Counted from the stretch's first letter, positions 1 to 8,958 are shown. The stretch: 64,000 bases of DNA from JANYLB01 sp963837715 (GCA_963837715.1 CAWIOF010000002.1:1736001-1800000); one strand, 5' to 3'. The notes: generated by a model not told the origin, from the sequence alone. A program made the numbers and translations.

Positions 1-406
1 ACGCGAGCATCACGGTCACCAGGTAGAACTTGTTGTTCGCGAGCGCCGGGTTGAACACGTAGGCCAACGACGCGGCCATGAACGAGAGCACGGTCGGGAA
101 CCACGGGATGTTCTCCGCGTAGTCGCACCAGACGGCGAGGAAACCGGTCCGTCCGCCGAAGGCCTCCCGCACCCACGCGTAGATGCCACCGTCTTCGGGC
201 CATCCGGTGCCGAGCTCTGCTGCCGCCATCGAGACCGGGATCAGGAAGATCAGGATGGAGAACAGGAACAGCACGAGCATCGACCAGCCGTAGTTCGCCA
301 TCATCGGCAGGTTGCGAACACTCACGACCGCGGCCATGTCGATGGCGACCAGGCCGAGGACCCCCAACCCGGCGAGCTTCTTCTTGCTCGCTCTCGTCGC
401 GCTCAC
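1..406 (-). CDS. APC-superfamily amino acid permease, glutamate/GABA antiporter-like (partial)
   Basis: Only the first 135 or so residues are inside the window; the rest lies beyond base 1. The protein starts at a GTG whose bases overlap the stop of the upstream lipoprotein gene (GTGA overlap), so the two are translationally coupled. After a short Lys-rich cytoplasmic start come membrane segments, the SVRNLP stretch seen in GadC-like glutamate:GABA antiporters, and the block GTGWPEDGGIYAWVREAFG typical of this APC subfamily. The expected role is amino acid or amine exchange across the inner membrane. The substrate cannot be set from this fragment; a GABA or polyamine link is only suggested by the puuA/puuD-like genes 6 kb away. 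Confidence 0.8.
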   Translation of the reverse strand, partial: MSATRASKKKLAGLGVLGLVAIDMAAVVSVRNLPMMANYGWSMLVLFLFSILIFLIPVSMAAAELGTGWPEDGGIYAWVREAFGGRTGFLAVWCDYAENIPWFPTVLSFMAASLAYVFNPALANNKFYLVTVMLA

Positions 407-816
407 TTGGCGCCCGCGGCGTCGAGGGCGTCGGTGAGGCGTTCCATCACGTCGTCGTTGCGTGCGCCGTTCGCGAACAGCGTGTACGGACCGAACGTCC
501 ACACCACCCCGTCGCTGCGCGGCCGGGTCAACGCCTCGAACTGGCGCGCCGCACCGTCGCGGGCGTCGACGTTGTCGAATCTGTCGACGGTCACGCGGAC
601 CCGTTCGCCCGCGCAGTCGATCGCCACGGCGTAGATCCGGGTGTCGATCGCCTCGTTCGCGAGTCCGTCGGGCCGGCGCGTCTCCGAGCAGATCTCGAGG
701 TCACCGGTGCGCAACGCGGTCCGGACGTCGGCGAGGCGTTGGTCGCCGAAGTCGGCCCGACCGGCTCCACACGCCGCGGCCGCAACGACCACGAGCGCGA
801 GGGCAACCAGTCTCAC
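403..816 (-). CDS. small secreted lipoprotein of unknown function
   Basis: A 137-residue protein starting at GTG 816, which overlaps the stop of the LysRS-MprF gene by 4 bases. Residues 1-16 form a hydrophobic signal peptide ending in an Ala-rich lipobox-like AAAC, so it is probably lipidated on Cys16. The mature part has two Cys and a mixed alpha/beta pattern and matches no family I recognise. Tight overlaps on both sides place it in one transcript with the synthetase fusion upstream and the permease downstream, which suggests an envelope role. The lipobox is weaker than the LAGC consensus. Confidence 0.7.
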   Translation of the reverse strand: MRLVALALVVVAAAACGAGRADFGDQRLADVRTALRTGDLEICSETRRPDGLANEAIDTRIYAVAIDCAGERVRVTVDRFDNVDARDGAARQFEALTRPRSDGVVWTFGPYTLFANGARNDDVMERLTDALDAAGAK

Positions 817-3800
817 GCGACCTGCGTTCCCGATCCTGTGGAGCTGTCGGCGTCGTCGGGCGCGGGGACCCCGCCCACGGCCTTGGGGACCAGCAGCGGG
901 CCGAGACCCGGTACGGCGAGGAACCCCTCGGCACCCACGTAGAGGAGACCGACCCGGGGGAGATCGCCCGGCTCCGGGAAGACCATGCACCGGGGCAGCC
1001 ACTCGGGATCGAACTTCTGGTTGAACGACCGCAACGACTCGATCTGGAAGAACGGGTTCAGCTTGCGCACCCACCAGGTCGCGAACTTCTGCACGGGTGT
1101 GTGCTGGATCTCCGGGTCGAGCATCCGACCCCACGCGGCGAAGTTCATCGAGAGCCGGATGACTCCCCGTTCGCGCAGCGCAGCGGCGGCGTTGGATATG
1201 AGGAACTCCGTCATGCCGTTGGGCGCGTCGGGGTCGTGACGCATGAGGTCGAGCGTGTAGCCGAAGTCGCGCCCGTAGGCCGGCACGACCCGCAGGAAGC
1301 CACCGGGCTTGCCGTGCTGGTCGACCGCGATGCAGAGCAGGAACTCGGGGTTCTCGCCCTTCACGTCTTGGCTGAGCGCCATCGTGAACCCGTGCTCGGG
1401 GTTCTTGCCCCGCCACCGGGCGCTGATCTCGTTCAACTGTCCGACGAGCTCGGGTGGTGCGGTCGATTCCGGGACGAGACGGAACGTGTAGTCGCGAGCG
1501 ACCCGCCGCGCCGCCTGACGCACGCTCTTCGCCGCGGGCGAGTCGATGTCGAACCGGTCGCAGTGGATGATCGCTTCGTCGCCCAGGTAGAAGTGGTGGA
1601 GCCCGCGCGACGAGTAGATCGCCATGTCCGACTCGCGCACGCTCAGGAACGCCGGCTTCCACGCCCGCTCGTAGCAGTAGGTGAGGAACTCGTCGACGAC
1701 GAGTGCGATCGACTCGGGTCGTCCGATCGGGTCGCCCGACGCGAGGCCGTAGCCGCCCATGTACGTGTAGGCGATCATCGCCTCGCCGTCGGAGCAGAAG
1801 AAGAAGCTCTTGTCGTCGCGGAGGGCGAAGTACGCGAGCGTGTCCCAGCCGTAGTCGTGGACGAGGCGTTCGGCCTTCTCCCAGTCGGAGCTGCGGTGCG
1901 GAGCGCGGGCCGTCAACGGACGCAGGAGCAACCAGAGGAGACCCACGATCCCGAAGATGCCGAGTCCGAGCAGTGCGGCCGGGAAGAAGTCGGCGAAGAA
2001 CTTGCTCTCGTAGGTGTAGGTGCCGCCGACGCCGACGAGCCCGACGGTGATCGTCTCGAGCATCCCCCACAGGGTGAGCGACGGGTCGACCCGGTTCCGT
2101 TCGAGGAGCAGGGCGACGATGCCGAAGCCGTAGACGATCACGATGTAGAGCGGCACCGCCCGGATCAGGCGCAGCGCCGACGGCGGATCGGCAGGCGCCG
2201 CGAACCGGTGGCGATACGCGATCAGCAACCCGAGGACCACGGCGGAGTACGCCGCGGCGAGCGGATGCTCCTTCACGATGTCGAAGAACAGGGTGATCCC
2301 GAAGAGCACGACCGCGAGTTGCCACGCCCGGTGCTTGCGGTGCGCGAGTTGGTCGGCGAGGTAGATCAGCGCGACGCCGATGAGCACGCCGACCACGTGC
2401 CCGGTGACTCTCGCCCACTGCGGCGCGATGGCGTCGCTGAAGATCGAGAACCGCTCGTGGAACCACGGGAGCCGGGCGAGGATGGCGAGCACCCCACCGA
2501 ACGCGGTCAGCCAGGCGATCGTGCGCACGGGAGCCGGCGACGGTCGGACGGGCGGCGGCGGTGCGGCGCGCAGCGCGGTGACCGTGGCCACGGCTTCGGG
2601 TGGCAGGCCGTCGACCTCTTCCCCGGATCCGTGCGGGGTGTTCTCGCTGAGGCCACCCATCCCCGGCTCGGGCCGCAACGTGGGGAAGAGGATCACCTCC
2701 CGGATGCTGGGTGTGCCGGTGAGGTACATGACCAGCCGGTCGATCCCGATCCCGAGCCCACCGGTGGGTGGCATGCCGTACTCGAGCGCACGCACGTAGT
2801 CGAGGTCGACGTCGCCCGCTTCGGCGTCGCCGTGGGCCTTCGCCTTCGCCTCGTCCTCGAATCGCTGGAGCTGGTCGACGGGGTCGTTCAGCTCGCTGTA
2901 CGCGTTGGCCAGCTCGTGGCCCGCGATCACGAGCTCGAAGCGCTCGGTGAGCGTCGGGTCGTCGCGGTGCGGGCGCGCCAGGGGTGACACCTCGCGCGGG
3001 TGGTCGAGCACGAACGTCGGCTGCACGATCTTGTACTGGAGCAGTTCGTCGTAGACCGCGTTGGTGAGCTTGCCGCTCCCCCAATCGGCCTCGTACGCGA
3101 CGTTGAGTCCGTCGAGGACCCTGCGGGCCTCGTCGACCGGCATCGCCGGGTTGATGTCGACGCCGAGCTCCTCCTTGATGAGCTCGACCATCGTCGCCCG
3201 ACGGAACGGTGGGTTCAGGTTCAGCTCGACGTCGTTGTAGGTGACCTTCCCGTCGGGCAGCACACCCTGCGCGGCGTCGACGATGATCCCCTCGGTGAGG
3301 TCCATCATGTCGTGGTAGTCGCCGAACGCCTGGTACGCCTCGAGCATGGTGAACTCGGGGTTGTGGGTGGTGTCGATGCCCTCGTTGCGGAAGACCCGAC
3401 CGATCTCGAACACCCGGTCGAGGCCACCCACGATCAGTCGCTTCAGGTGCAGCTCGAGCGCGATCCTCAGGTAGAGGTCGATGTCGAGCGCGTTGTGATG
3501 GGTGATGAACGGCTTGGCGGTGGCACCGCCCTGGATGCTGCCGAGCACCGGCCCCTCGACCTCGGAGAACCCTTGGCCCTCGAGGTACCGACGGATGCGC
3601 GAGATCGTCTGGATGCGGACGTGCGCGATCCGGCGGGCGTTCTCGTTCATCACCAGGTCGACGTAGCGCTGGCGGTACCGGGTGTCGGTGTCGGTGAGGC
3701 CGTGCCACTTGTCGGGCAGCGGCCGGATCGACTTCGACAGCAGCTGGAACGCCGCCACCTTCACCGACAGCTCGCCGCGACGGGTCGTCATGACCGTGCC

Positions 3801-4247
3801 CTCGATGCCGATCCAGTCGCCGCGATCGAGGTGGTCGAAGTCGTGGTGGACGGCTTCGCCGATCACATCGGTGCTCACGAACAGCTGGATGGGCCCGTCG
3901 CGGTCCTGGAGAGTCGCGAAGCTGAGCTTCCCTTGCTTGCGCATGAGCATGAGCCGGCCCGCGATCTTGACCTGCTCGTCGGTCTCGGTACCGGGCGCGA
4001 GGTCGGTGTGCGTCTCGTGGATCGCCCCCGCGGTGGTGGTGCGATCGAACCGAACCGGGTACGGCTCGACACCTGCCGCGCGCATCGCGTCGAGCTTGGC
4101 CAGCCGAAGGTGCTTCTGCTCGGTCAGGAAGTCGTCGGCCGCCGCGGCCTCTTCCTCCGGAGTGAGCTCGGGCGCAGCATCAGGCTCGGAGCCGCCCGCC
4201 GCGCCCGCGTCTCCGTCCCTCGCGGGCGCGTCACGGGCGTCATCCAT
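813..4247 (-). CDS. lysine--tRNA ligase fused to MprF-type lysylphosphatidylglycerol synthase
   Basis: An 1144-residue two-part enzyme. Residues 1-45 are an acidic leader. About 90-180 is the OB anticodon-binding fold. About 190-525 is a class II LysRS core with motif 2 (RVFEIGRVFRNEG near 278-290) and motif 3 (GLGIGIDRLVMYLTG near 497-511). About 560-800 contains six or so membrane helices, and about 800-1110 is the DUF2156 aminoacyl-transferase domain of MprF. It should charge tRNA-Lys and pass lysine to phosphatidylglycerol, lowering surface charge. Mycobacterial LysX has the same parts in the opposite order (MprF first, LysRS last), so the arrangement here is notable. ATG 4247 is the first start in frame. 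Whether it is the cell's only LysRS is unknown. Confidence 0.92.
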   Translation of the reverse strand: MDDARDAPARDGDAGAAGGSEPDAAPELTPEEEAAAADDFLTEQKHLRLAKLDAMRAAGVEPYPVRFDRTTTAGAIHETHTDLAPGTETDEQVKIAGRLMLMRKQGKLSFATLQDRDGPIQLFVSTDVIGEAVHHDFDHLDRGDWIGIEGTVMTTRRGELSVKVAAFQLLSKSIRPLPDKWHGLTDTDTRYRQRYVDLVMNENARRIAHVRIQTISRIRRYLEGQGFSEVEGPVLGSIQGGATAKPFITHHNALDIDLYLRIALELHLKRLIVGGLDRVFEIGRVFRNEGIDTTHNPEFTMLEAYQAFGDYHDMMDLTEGIIVDAAQGVLPDGKVTYNDVELNLNPPFRRATMVELIKEELGVDINPAMPVDEARRVLDGLNVAYEADWGSGKLTNAVYDELLQYKIVQPTFVLDHPREVSPLARPHRDDPTLTERFELVIAGHELANAYSELNDPVDQLQRFEDEAKAKAHGDAEAGDVDLDYVRALEYGMPPTGGLGIGIDRLVMYLTGTPSIREVILFPTLRPEPGMGGLSENTPHGSGEEVDGLPPEAVATVTALRAAPPPPVRPSPAPVRTIAWLTAFGGVLAILARLPWFHERFSIFSDAIAPQWARVTGHVVGVLIGVALIYLADQLAHRKHRAWQLAVVLFGITLFFDIVKEHPLAAAYSAVVLGLLIAYRHRFAAPADPPSALRLIRAVPLYIVIVYGFGIVALLLERNRVDPSLTLWGMLETITVGLVGVGGTYTYESKFFADFFPAALLGLGIFGIVGLLWLLLRPLTARAPHRSSDWEKAERLVHDYGWDTLAYFALRDDKSFFFCSDGEAMIAYTYMGGYGLASGDPIGRPESIALVVDEFLTYCYERAWKPAFLSVRESDMAIYSSRGLHHFYLGDEAIIHCDRFDIDSPAAKSVRQAARRVARDYTFRLVPESTAPPELVGQLNEISARWRGKNPEHGFTMALSQDVKGENPEFLLCIAVDQHGKPGGFLRVVPAYGRDFGYTLDLMRHDPDAPNGMTEFLISNAAAALRERGVIRLSMNFAAWGRMLDPEIQHTPVQKFATWWVRKLNPFFQIESLRSFNQKFDPEWLPRCMVFPEPGDLPRVGLLYVGAEGFLAVPGLGPLLVPKAVGGVPAPDDADSSTGSGTQVA

Positions 4248-4270
4248 GGCGGCGGAGACTAGTAGGCGAC

Positions 4271-4282
4271 GAGCGATCGCTC
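4271..4282. promoter_or_regulatory. perfect 12-bp palindrome upstream of the LysRS-MprF start
   Basis: GAGCGATCGCTC is a perfect palindrome 24 bases before the ATG at 4247 and 17 bases past the cupin stop codon. It could be an operator or part of a terminator for the cupin gene. Short GC-rich palindromes also arise by chance in this genome, so support is weak. Confidence 0.25.
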
Positions 4283-4298
4283 CCGGGGCCTTTCGGGT

Positions 4299-4763
4299 CT
4301 ACGCCCCGATCACGCTGGGGCGAGAGTGGCCTTCGGCTTCGCAGAGCGCGAAGTAGGTGTCGCGCACGAAACCGGCATCGATGACCATCTCGACGTTGCC
4401 GTCGGCATCGAGGTTGAGGTTGGCGCCGTAGATCGCGAACCACACGTCGGTCATCTCGGTCTGGTCGGCGGGCACCGTGAGGGTGTGCACCGACCCCGCG
4501 GGCTCGTACAGGTAGGAGCCGGCGCGGTTGACCTCGGGGTACTCGAGGTACTTCCAGCTGCCACTCAGCGTGAACGCGAACACCTCGCCCGTGTGCTTGT
4601 GGGTCGGCACGGTCACGCCGGGCTCGAACTTGGTGCGGATCACCCAGAGGCCGGCTTCGACGTCGACCTGGAGGAGTTGGAGATGGGTGCCGTCGCCGAG
4701 TGCCACGAACGGCAGGTCGGACTCACCACGGTGGAGCGCCTGAGGAATCTCGAGTGTCGTCAT
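4299..4763 (-). CDS. cupin-fold dioxygenase-like protein (dihydroxyacetophenone dioxygenase family)
   Basis: A 154-residue single-domain cupin. The first cupin motif is visible as VPTHKHTGEVFAFTLSGSW, supplying His-His-Glu metal ligands, and the second as EPAGSVHTL. Length and sequence style match the 2,4'-dihydroxyacetophenone dioxygenase-like group of mononuclear iron cupins, which cleave C-C bonds in hydroxyketones. The true substrate is unknown. It stands alone: 51 bases separate it from the LysRS-MprF gene, and behind it lies an intergenic repeat. Confidence 0.75.
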   Translation of the reverse strand: MTTLEIPQALHRGESDLPFVALGDGTHLQLLQVDVEAGLWVIRTKFEPGVTVPTHKHTGEVFAFTLSGSWKYLEYPEVNRAGSYLYEPAGSVHTLTVPADQTEMTDVWFAIYGANLNLDADGNVEMVIDAGFVRDTYFALCEAEGHSRPSVIGA

Positions 4764-4790
4764 GGCCCGTCAGCGTAGGCCCGTGGGGCC

Positions 4791-4920
4791 AGGAGAAGAA
4801 GTGGAGTCGGCGGACACACCGCGTGGGACTCGAAGGGATCGGGCGGTCGAGCCGACGCAACGGATTCGACCAGAGAGGACGCAACGGATTCGACCAGAGA
4901 GGACGCAACGGATTCGACCA
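4791..4920 (+). repeat. dispersed intergenic repeat, copy 1, with a 24-bp triplication
   Basis: Fills the gap between the LLM gene stop (4921) and the cupin start (4763). It opens with block A (GGAGAAGAAGTGGAGTCGG), has a variable middle, then block B (GGTCGAGCCGACGCAACGG followed by ATTCGACCA). The last part of block B is repeated three times with a 24-bp period starting at 4854, 4878 and 4902. Related copies lie at 8136, 20954, 53559 and 57979. Confidence 0.8.
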
Positions 4921-5808
4921 TCAATGCGCCATGGCGAGGTCGCGGAGGAAGGAGCCGATGTCGGCGCGGGTGCGGATGAAGCGGCCGAGGGCGACCGACA
5001 CGCCGGTCACGCCGAGGGCCGCAAGGTTGTGGGTCGGGGCCAGGGTGGCGCGGATGTCGGGGCGGCCGGCGGCGCCGGTGACCACCGGGATCGTGGTCCG
5101 GACCCCGAGGGTCGCCGGATCACGTCCGGCCGCCCGGTAGTCGCGTCGCAGGCGGTGCACGAAGCGACCGACCTCGTCGTCGCGCACACCGAGCGGCAGC
5201 CAGCCGTCGCCGAGTTCCACGATCCGGCGGGCGGTCGCGTCGGTGGGGCCGCCGGCGAACCAGATCGGCACCCGTCGTTGGCGCGGACGGGGCTCGCACC
5301 AGAGGTCGGAGAACTCGACGCTGTCCGACGAGAACGACACCGGCGGCTCCTCCTCCCACAGCGCCCGACACGCCCGGACCATGTCGTCCATCCGGTCGGC
5401 GCGGCCCTGGAAGGGCAGGCCCCGGTCGGTGTACTCCTCGCGCTGCCAGCCGGTGCCGATCCCGAGGTCGACCCGCCCTCGTGAGAGCACGTCGATCGTC
5501 GCCACCGTCCGGGCCACGAGCAGCGCGGGGCGCACCGGCCCGATGAGCACGCCGGTCGCGAGGCGGACGCGTCGCGTCGCCGACGCCATCGCCGCGAGCA
5601 CCGAGAGCGGTTCGAGCCACGGCTCGTCGGGCGGGTACGGGAACTCACCGAACGGGTAGCGATCGGTCCGGGGACCCATCGCGAGGTGATCGGGCATCAC
5701 GATCTGGTCGATCCCGGCGTCGTCGGCGACCCGGGCCACGTCGACGACGGCCGCGAGGTCGTTGCCGAAGAGACGGCGCAGACCCGAGACCGTGACCGAG
5801 ACCTTCAC
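4921..5808 (-). CDS. LLM-class F420-dependent oxidoreductase
   Basis: A 295-residue luciferase-like TIM barrel starting at GTG 5808. It shows the usual landmarks: IDQIVMPDHLAMG near the N-terminus, LATGVLIGPVRPALLVARTVA, the active-site-proximal LGIGTGWQREEY, and VPIWFAGGPTDATARR. This pattern fits the actinobacterial TIGR03619-type group predicted to use coenzyme F420 for hydride transfer to carbonyl or imine groups. Substrate unknown. It is transcribed divergently from the SDR gene at 5865, with a 56-base gap holding both leaders. Confidence 0.85.
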   Translation of the reverse strand: MKVSVTVSGLRRLFGNDLAAVVDVARVADDAGIDQIVMPDHLAMGPRTDRYPFGEFPYPPDEPWLEPLSVLAAMASATRRVRLATGVLIGPVRPALLVARTVATIDVLSRGRVDLGIGTGWQREEYTDRGLPFQGRADRMDDMVRACRALWEEEPPVSFSSDSVEFSDLWCEPRPRQRRVPIWFAGGPTDATARRIVELGDGWLPLGVRDDEVGRFVHRLRRDYRAAGRDPATLGVRTTIPVVTGAAGRPDIRATLAPTHNLAALGVTGVSVALGRFIRTRADIGSFLRDLAMAH

Positions 5809-5864
5809 CCTGATCGTCCCCCGGGTTCTCCTCTAAGTTCTGCCGAAACTAACAGGAGAGGTCT

Positions 5865-6641
5865 GTGGGACGACTCGACGGCAAGGTCGCACTCATCACG
5901 GGTGCGGGCAAGGGCATGGGCCGCGTCGCGGCCGAGCTGTTCGCGGGTGAGGGCGCCCGGATCGCCGTGGCCGACCTGGTGCGTTCCGATGGCGAAGCGG
6001 CCGTCGCGGCGATCGAAGCCGCCGGCGGGACCGCCGTGTTCGTCCCGGTCGACGTGTCCGACGCGCCCCAGGTCGAGGCGATGGTCGCCGCCACCGTGGA
6101 GGCGTTCGGCGGGTTGCACGTGCTCTACAACAACGCCGGCATCTTCCCCGCCGACGACGGCGGCACCACCGAGACCCCCGAGTCGACCTGGGACACCGTC
6201 ATGGACGTGAACCTCAAGGGCGTGTGGCTGGGCTGCAAGTACGGCATCCCGGCCATGCTGGCTTCGGGCGGCGGATCGATCATCAACGTGGCGTCGTTCG
6301 TGGCGATCATGGGTGCGGCCACCGCGCAGATCGCGTACACGGCGAGCAAGGGCGGGGTGCTCTCGATGACCCGTGAGATCGCGGTCGAGTACGCCCGGCA
6401 GGGCATCCGGGCGAACGCGCTGTGCCCGGGCCCGATCGAGACCGAGTTGCTGGCCGAGCTGATGTCGGACCCGGCCCGCCGCCAACGTCGCCTCGTCCAC
6501 ATCCCGATGGGCCGACTCGGCCGCGCCGAAGAGCTCGCGAAGGCCGCGTTGTTCCTCGCGTCCGACGACGCCTCGTTCATGACCGGCTCGTCGCTCGTCG
6601 TCGACGGCGGCATCACCGCCGCCTACGTCACCCCCGAGTAG
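5865..6641 (+). CDS. SDR-family NAD(P)-dependent oxidoreductase
   Basis: A 258-residue classical short-chain dehydrogenase. The cofactor motif TGAGKGMG lies near residue 13, NNAG near 87, and the catalytic residues fall in NVASF and YTASKGG. The C-terminal VDGGITAAY is typical of the family. The GTG start is preceded by AGGAGAG at 5854-5860, which settles the start. It is followed by the gamma-glutamyl-polyamine synthetase gene 114 bases on. A role in the same catabolic route, for example on an aldehyde or alcohol intermediate, is inference. Confidence 0.88.
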   Translation: MGRLDGKVALITGAGKGMGRVAAELFAGEGARIAVADLVRSDGEAAVAAIEAAGGTAVFVPVDVSDAPQVEAMVAATVEAFGGLHVLYNNAGIFPADDGGTTETPESTWDTVMDVNLKGVWLGCKYGIPAMLASGGGSIINVASFVAIMGAATAQIAYTASKGGVLSMTREIAVEYARQGIRANALCPGPIETELLAELMSDPARRQRRLVHIPMGRLGRAEELAKAALFLASDDASFMTGSSLVVDGGITAAYVTPE

Positions 6642-6755
6642 ACGCGCCTCCGACGTTGGCAGGGTGAGCTCCGGATTCCGGCATGGATGGTGCCACCGTC
6701 GGATCTCCTCGGGATCGGCGGCCGATACGCTTGGCGCCTTCGACCGGAGGACCCG

Positions 6756-8135
6756 ATGCTGACCGGCATGCTCGACCAGAAGACACTCACGAAGATGGTC
6801 GACGACGGCGACGTCGACACGATCCTCGTGTGCTTCACCGACCTGCAGGGCCGCCTCATCGGCAAACGCGTCACCGGGCACTTCTTCTGCGAAGAGGTGC
6901 TCGCGGGAGGCGGTGCCATCGAAGCATGCGTCTACCTGCTCGCCGTCGACGTCGACATGACTCCCCTGCCCGGCTACGAGTTCGCGAACTGGTCGACGGG
7001 CTACGGCGACTTCCGCTGCGTGCCCGACTTCGCGACGCTCCGCATCATCCCGTGGTTGGAGAAGACGGCGCTCGTGCTCTGCGACCTCGTCGACGACGAC
7101 TCCGGTGAGCCGGTCGAGGTCTCGCCCCGACGCATCCTCCAGCGCCAACTCGAGCGGGCCGCCGCGCTCGGCTACACGGTCAAGACCGGATCCGAGCTGG
7201 AGTTCTTCCTGTTCAAGGAGTCGTACGACGACGCCGAAGCGCTCGACTTCGGCGGCCTCACTCCGCACTCGGCGGTGATCGAGGACTACCACATCTTCCA
7301 GACGACGCGAGACGAGTACCTCATCCGCCAGATCCGCAACGGCCTCGACGGCGCGGGCATCCCGGTCGAGTTCTCGAAGGGCGAAGCCGGCCGGGGCCAG
7401 CACGAGATCAACCTGCGCTACACCGACGCGCTGACCATGGCCGACCGCCACGTGATCTACAAGAACGGCGCCAAGGAGATCGCGGCCGCCAACGGGCGCG
7501 CGCTCACGTTCATGGCGAAGTACTCGATGGACGACGTCGGGTCGTCGTGCCACATCCACTCGAGCCTGTGGAACGCCGACGGCACCACCAGTGTGATGTG
7601 GAGCGACGACGCGCCCGACCACCTCTCCCCCGCGTTCCGGGGTTGGCTCGGTGGCCTGGTCGCCACCGGCCGCGAGCTCGCGTGGATGTTCGCCCCCACG
7701 GTGAACTCGTACAAGCGATACCAACCGGAGTCGTGGGCGCCGACCGCGCTCGCATGGGGGCGCGACAACCGCACCTGCGGGTACCGACTCGTCGGCCACG
7801 GTCAGGGCTTCCGCATCGAGTCGCGCATCCCCGGCGCCGACGCGAACATCTACCTTGCGTTCGCGGCGACGATCGCGGCCGGACTGCACGGCATCGAGCA
7901 GGGCATCGAGCCGCCGCCGATGCTCGAGGGCAACGCCTATGAGGCGCCCGACATCCCCCACGTCCCCTGGACGCTCATCGACGCCATCAACGAGTTCGAA
8001 CGGAGCGCGGTCGCCGACGCCGCGTTCGGCCCGTCGGTGCACGCGCACCTCGTGAACACCGCCAAGCAGGAGTGGGCCGCGTTCAACCGGGCTGTGACCG
8101 ACTGGGAACGCCGTCGCAACTTCGTCCAGTTCTAG
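6756..8135 (+). CDS. glutamine synthetase family protein, probable gamma-glutamylpolyamine synthetase
   Basis: A 459-residue GS-fold ligase. It carries the Glu motif GSELEFFLF, HEINLRYTDAL, the His loop SSCHIHSSLWN, and the C-terminal RIESRIPGADANIYLAFAA. The sequence is closer to PuuA/GlnA3-type gamma-glutamyl-polyamine or ethanolamine synthetases than to housekeeping GlnA, and the adenylylation loop of GlnA is not evident. The ATG at 6756 has a CCGGAGG ribosome site at 6744-6750; an upstream in-frame ATG at 6687 lacks one. The next gene encodes the matching gamma-glutamyl hydrolase, so the pair should activate and then release a glutamylated amine in polyamine or GABA breakdown. Confidence 0.85.
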   Translation: MLTGMLDQKTLTKMVDDGDVDTILVCFTDLQGRLIGKRVTGHFFCEEVLAGGGAIEACVYLLAVDVDMTPLPGYEFANWSTGYGDFRCVPDFATLRIIPWLEKTALVLCDLVDDDSGEPVEVSPRRILQRQLERAAALGYTVKTGSELEFFLFKESYDDAEALDFGGLTPHSAVIEDYHIFQTTRDEYLIRQIRNGLDGAGIPVEFSKGEAGRGQHEINLRYTDALTMADRHVIYKNGAKEIAAANGRALTFMAKYSMDDVGSSCHIHSSLWNADGTTSVMWSDDAPDHLSPAFRGWLGGLVATGRELAWMFAPTVNSYKRYQPESWAPTALAWGRDNRTCGYRLVGHGQGFRIESRIPGADANIYLAFAATIAAGLHGIEQGIEPPPMLEGNAYEAPDIPHVPWTLIDAINEFERSAVADAAFGPSVHAHLVNTAKQEWAAFNRAVTDWERRRNFVQF

Positions 8136-8216
8136 TGGAGAAGAAGTGGAGCCGGCGGACAGCCGCCGCGGGAGCCGAACCGGTGAGCGGTCGAGCCGGC
8201 GCAGCGGATTCGACCA
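8136..8216 (+). repeat. dispersed intergenic repeat, copy 2 (single unit)
   Basis: Begins at the base after the synthetase stop codon and ends 4 bases before the ATG of the puuD-like gene. Block A is GGAGAAGAAGTGGAGCCGG, followed by a variable GC-rich middle and block B (GGTGAGCGGTCGAGCCGG, then CAGCGGATTCGACCA). It occupies the whole intercistronic gap of an otherwise obvious operon. Confidence 0.8.
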
Positions 8217-8220
8217 TTTG

Positions 8221-8958
8221 ATGACCAGACCGCTCATCGCCACTTCCGCGTACCTGCTCCCGCCGAAGCGCGTCTCGAAGTGGATCGACTCCGCCGTCGC
8301 GCTGCCCACTCCGTACCTCGAGGCACTGCGGCGGGGCGGTGGCCAGGAAGCGATTCTCATGCCGACCGCGGTGTCGCACAGTGAGGCGCTCGACCTGCTC
8401 GGTCACTTCGACGGCCTGTTCCTGATCGGCGGTCCCGACGTCGACCCAGCGATCTACGGCCAGGAGCAGCTCGACTCCGTCTACGGGGTCGTGCGGGTGC
8501 GTGACGACTTCGAGCTCGCGCTCGTGCACGCGGCACTGGAGCTCTCGCTGCCCATGCTGGCGGTCTGCCGCGGGCACCAGGTGCTGAACGTCGCGCTCGG
8601 CGGCGACCTCGACCAGCACATGAGCGACCGGTTCCCGGGTCACGGCCGTCCCGGCGTCGAGCACGGTGCCGAACTGCACGAGGTGATCATCGAGCCCGAG
8701 TCGCGACTCGCCGGGATCATGGGCGTCGACCGGTCGGTCTGCTCCCACCACCACCACCAGGTGATCGACCGGGTCGCCGACGGCCTCCGGGTGGTGGCCC
8801 GCGCGCCCGACGGGCTCGTCGAAGCGGTGGAGGTCGACGGTCACCCCGAGGTGATCAGCGTCCAGTGGCACCCCGAGGACACGGCCGCGACCGACTCCGC
8901 CCACCAACAGATCTTCGACGCCTTCGTGACCCGCGCCACCGGCGCCGAACCCCGCTGA
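8221..8958 (+). CDS. gamma-glutamyl-gamma-aminobutyrate hydrolase family protein (class I amidotransferase fold)
   Basis: A 245-residue PuuD-like hydrolase. GLFLIGGPDVDP marks the oxyanion region, the nucleophile Cys sits in LAVCRGHQVLNVALGG, and the His-Glu pair is in VQWHPED. The family removes glutamate from gamma-glutamyl-GABA in the Puu pathway. The ATG at 8221 directly follows the intergenic repeat. An in-frame extension back to 8146 would only translate the repeat, so it was rejected. Function in series with the synthetase upstream is well supported by family pairing. Confidence 0.87.
   Translation: MTRPLIATSAYLLPPKRVSKWIDSAVALPTPYLEALRRGGGQEAILMPTAVSHSEALDLLGHFDGLFLIGGPDVDPAIYGQEQLDSVYGVVRVRDDFELALVHAALELSLPMLAVCRGHQVLNVALGGDLDQHMSDRFPGHGRPGVEHGAELHEVIIEPESRLAGIMGVDRSVCSHHHHQVIDRVADGLRVVARAPDGLVEAVEVDGHPEVISVQWHPEDTAATDSAHQQIFDAFVTRATGAEPR

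Noticed and set aside
462..2987. Long open frame on the plus strand (and many similar ones)
   Set aside because: It is antisense to the LysRS-MprF gene, Arg/Asp-rich as expected for shadow frames at this GC content, and matches no family.
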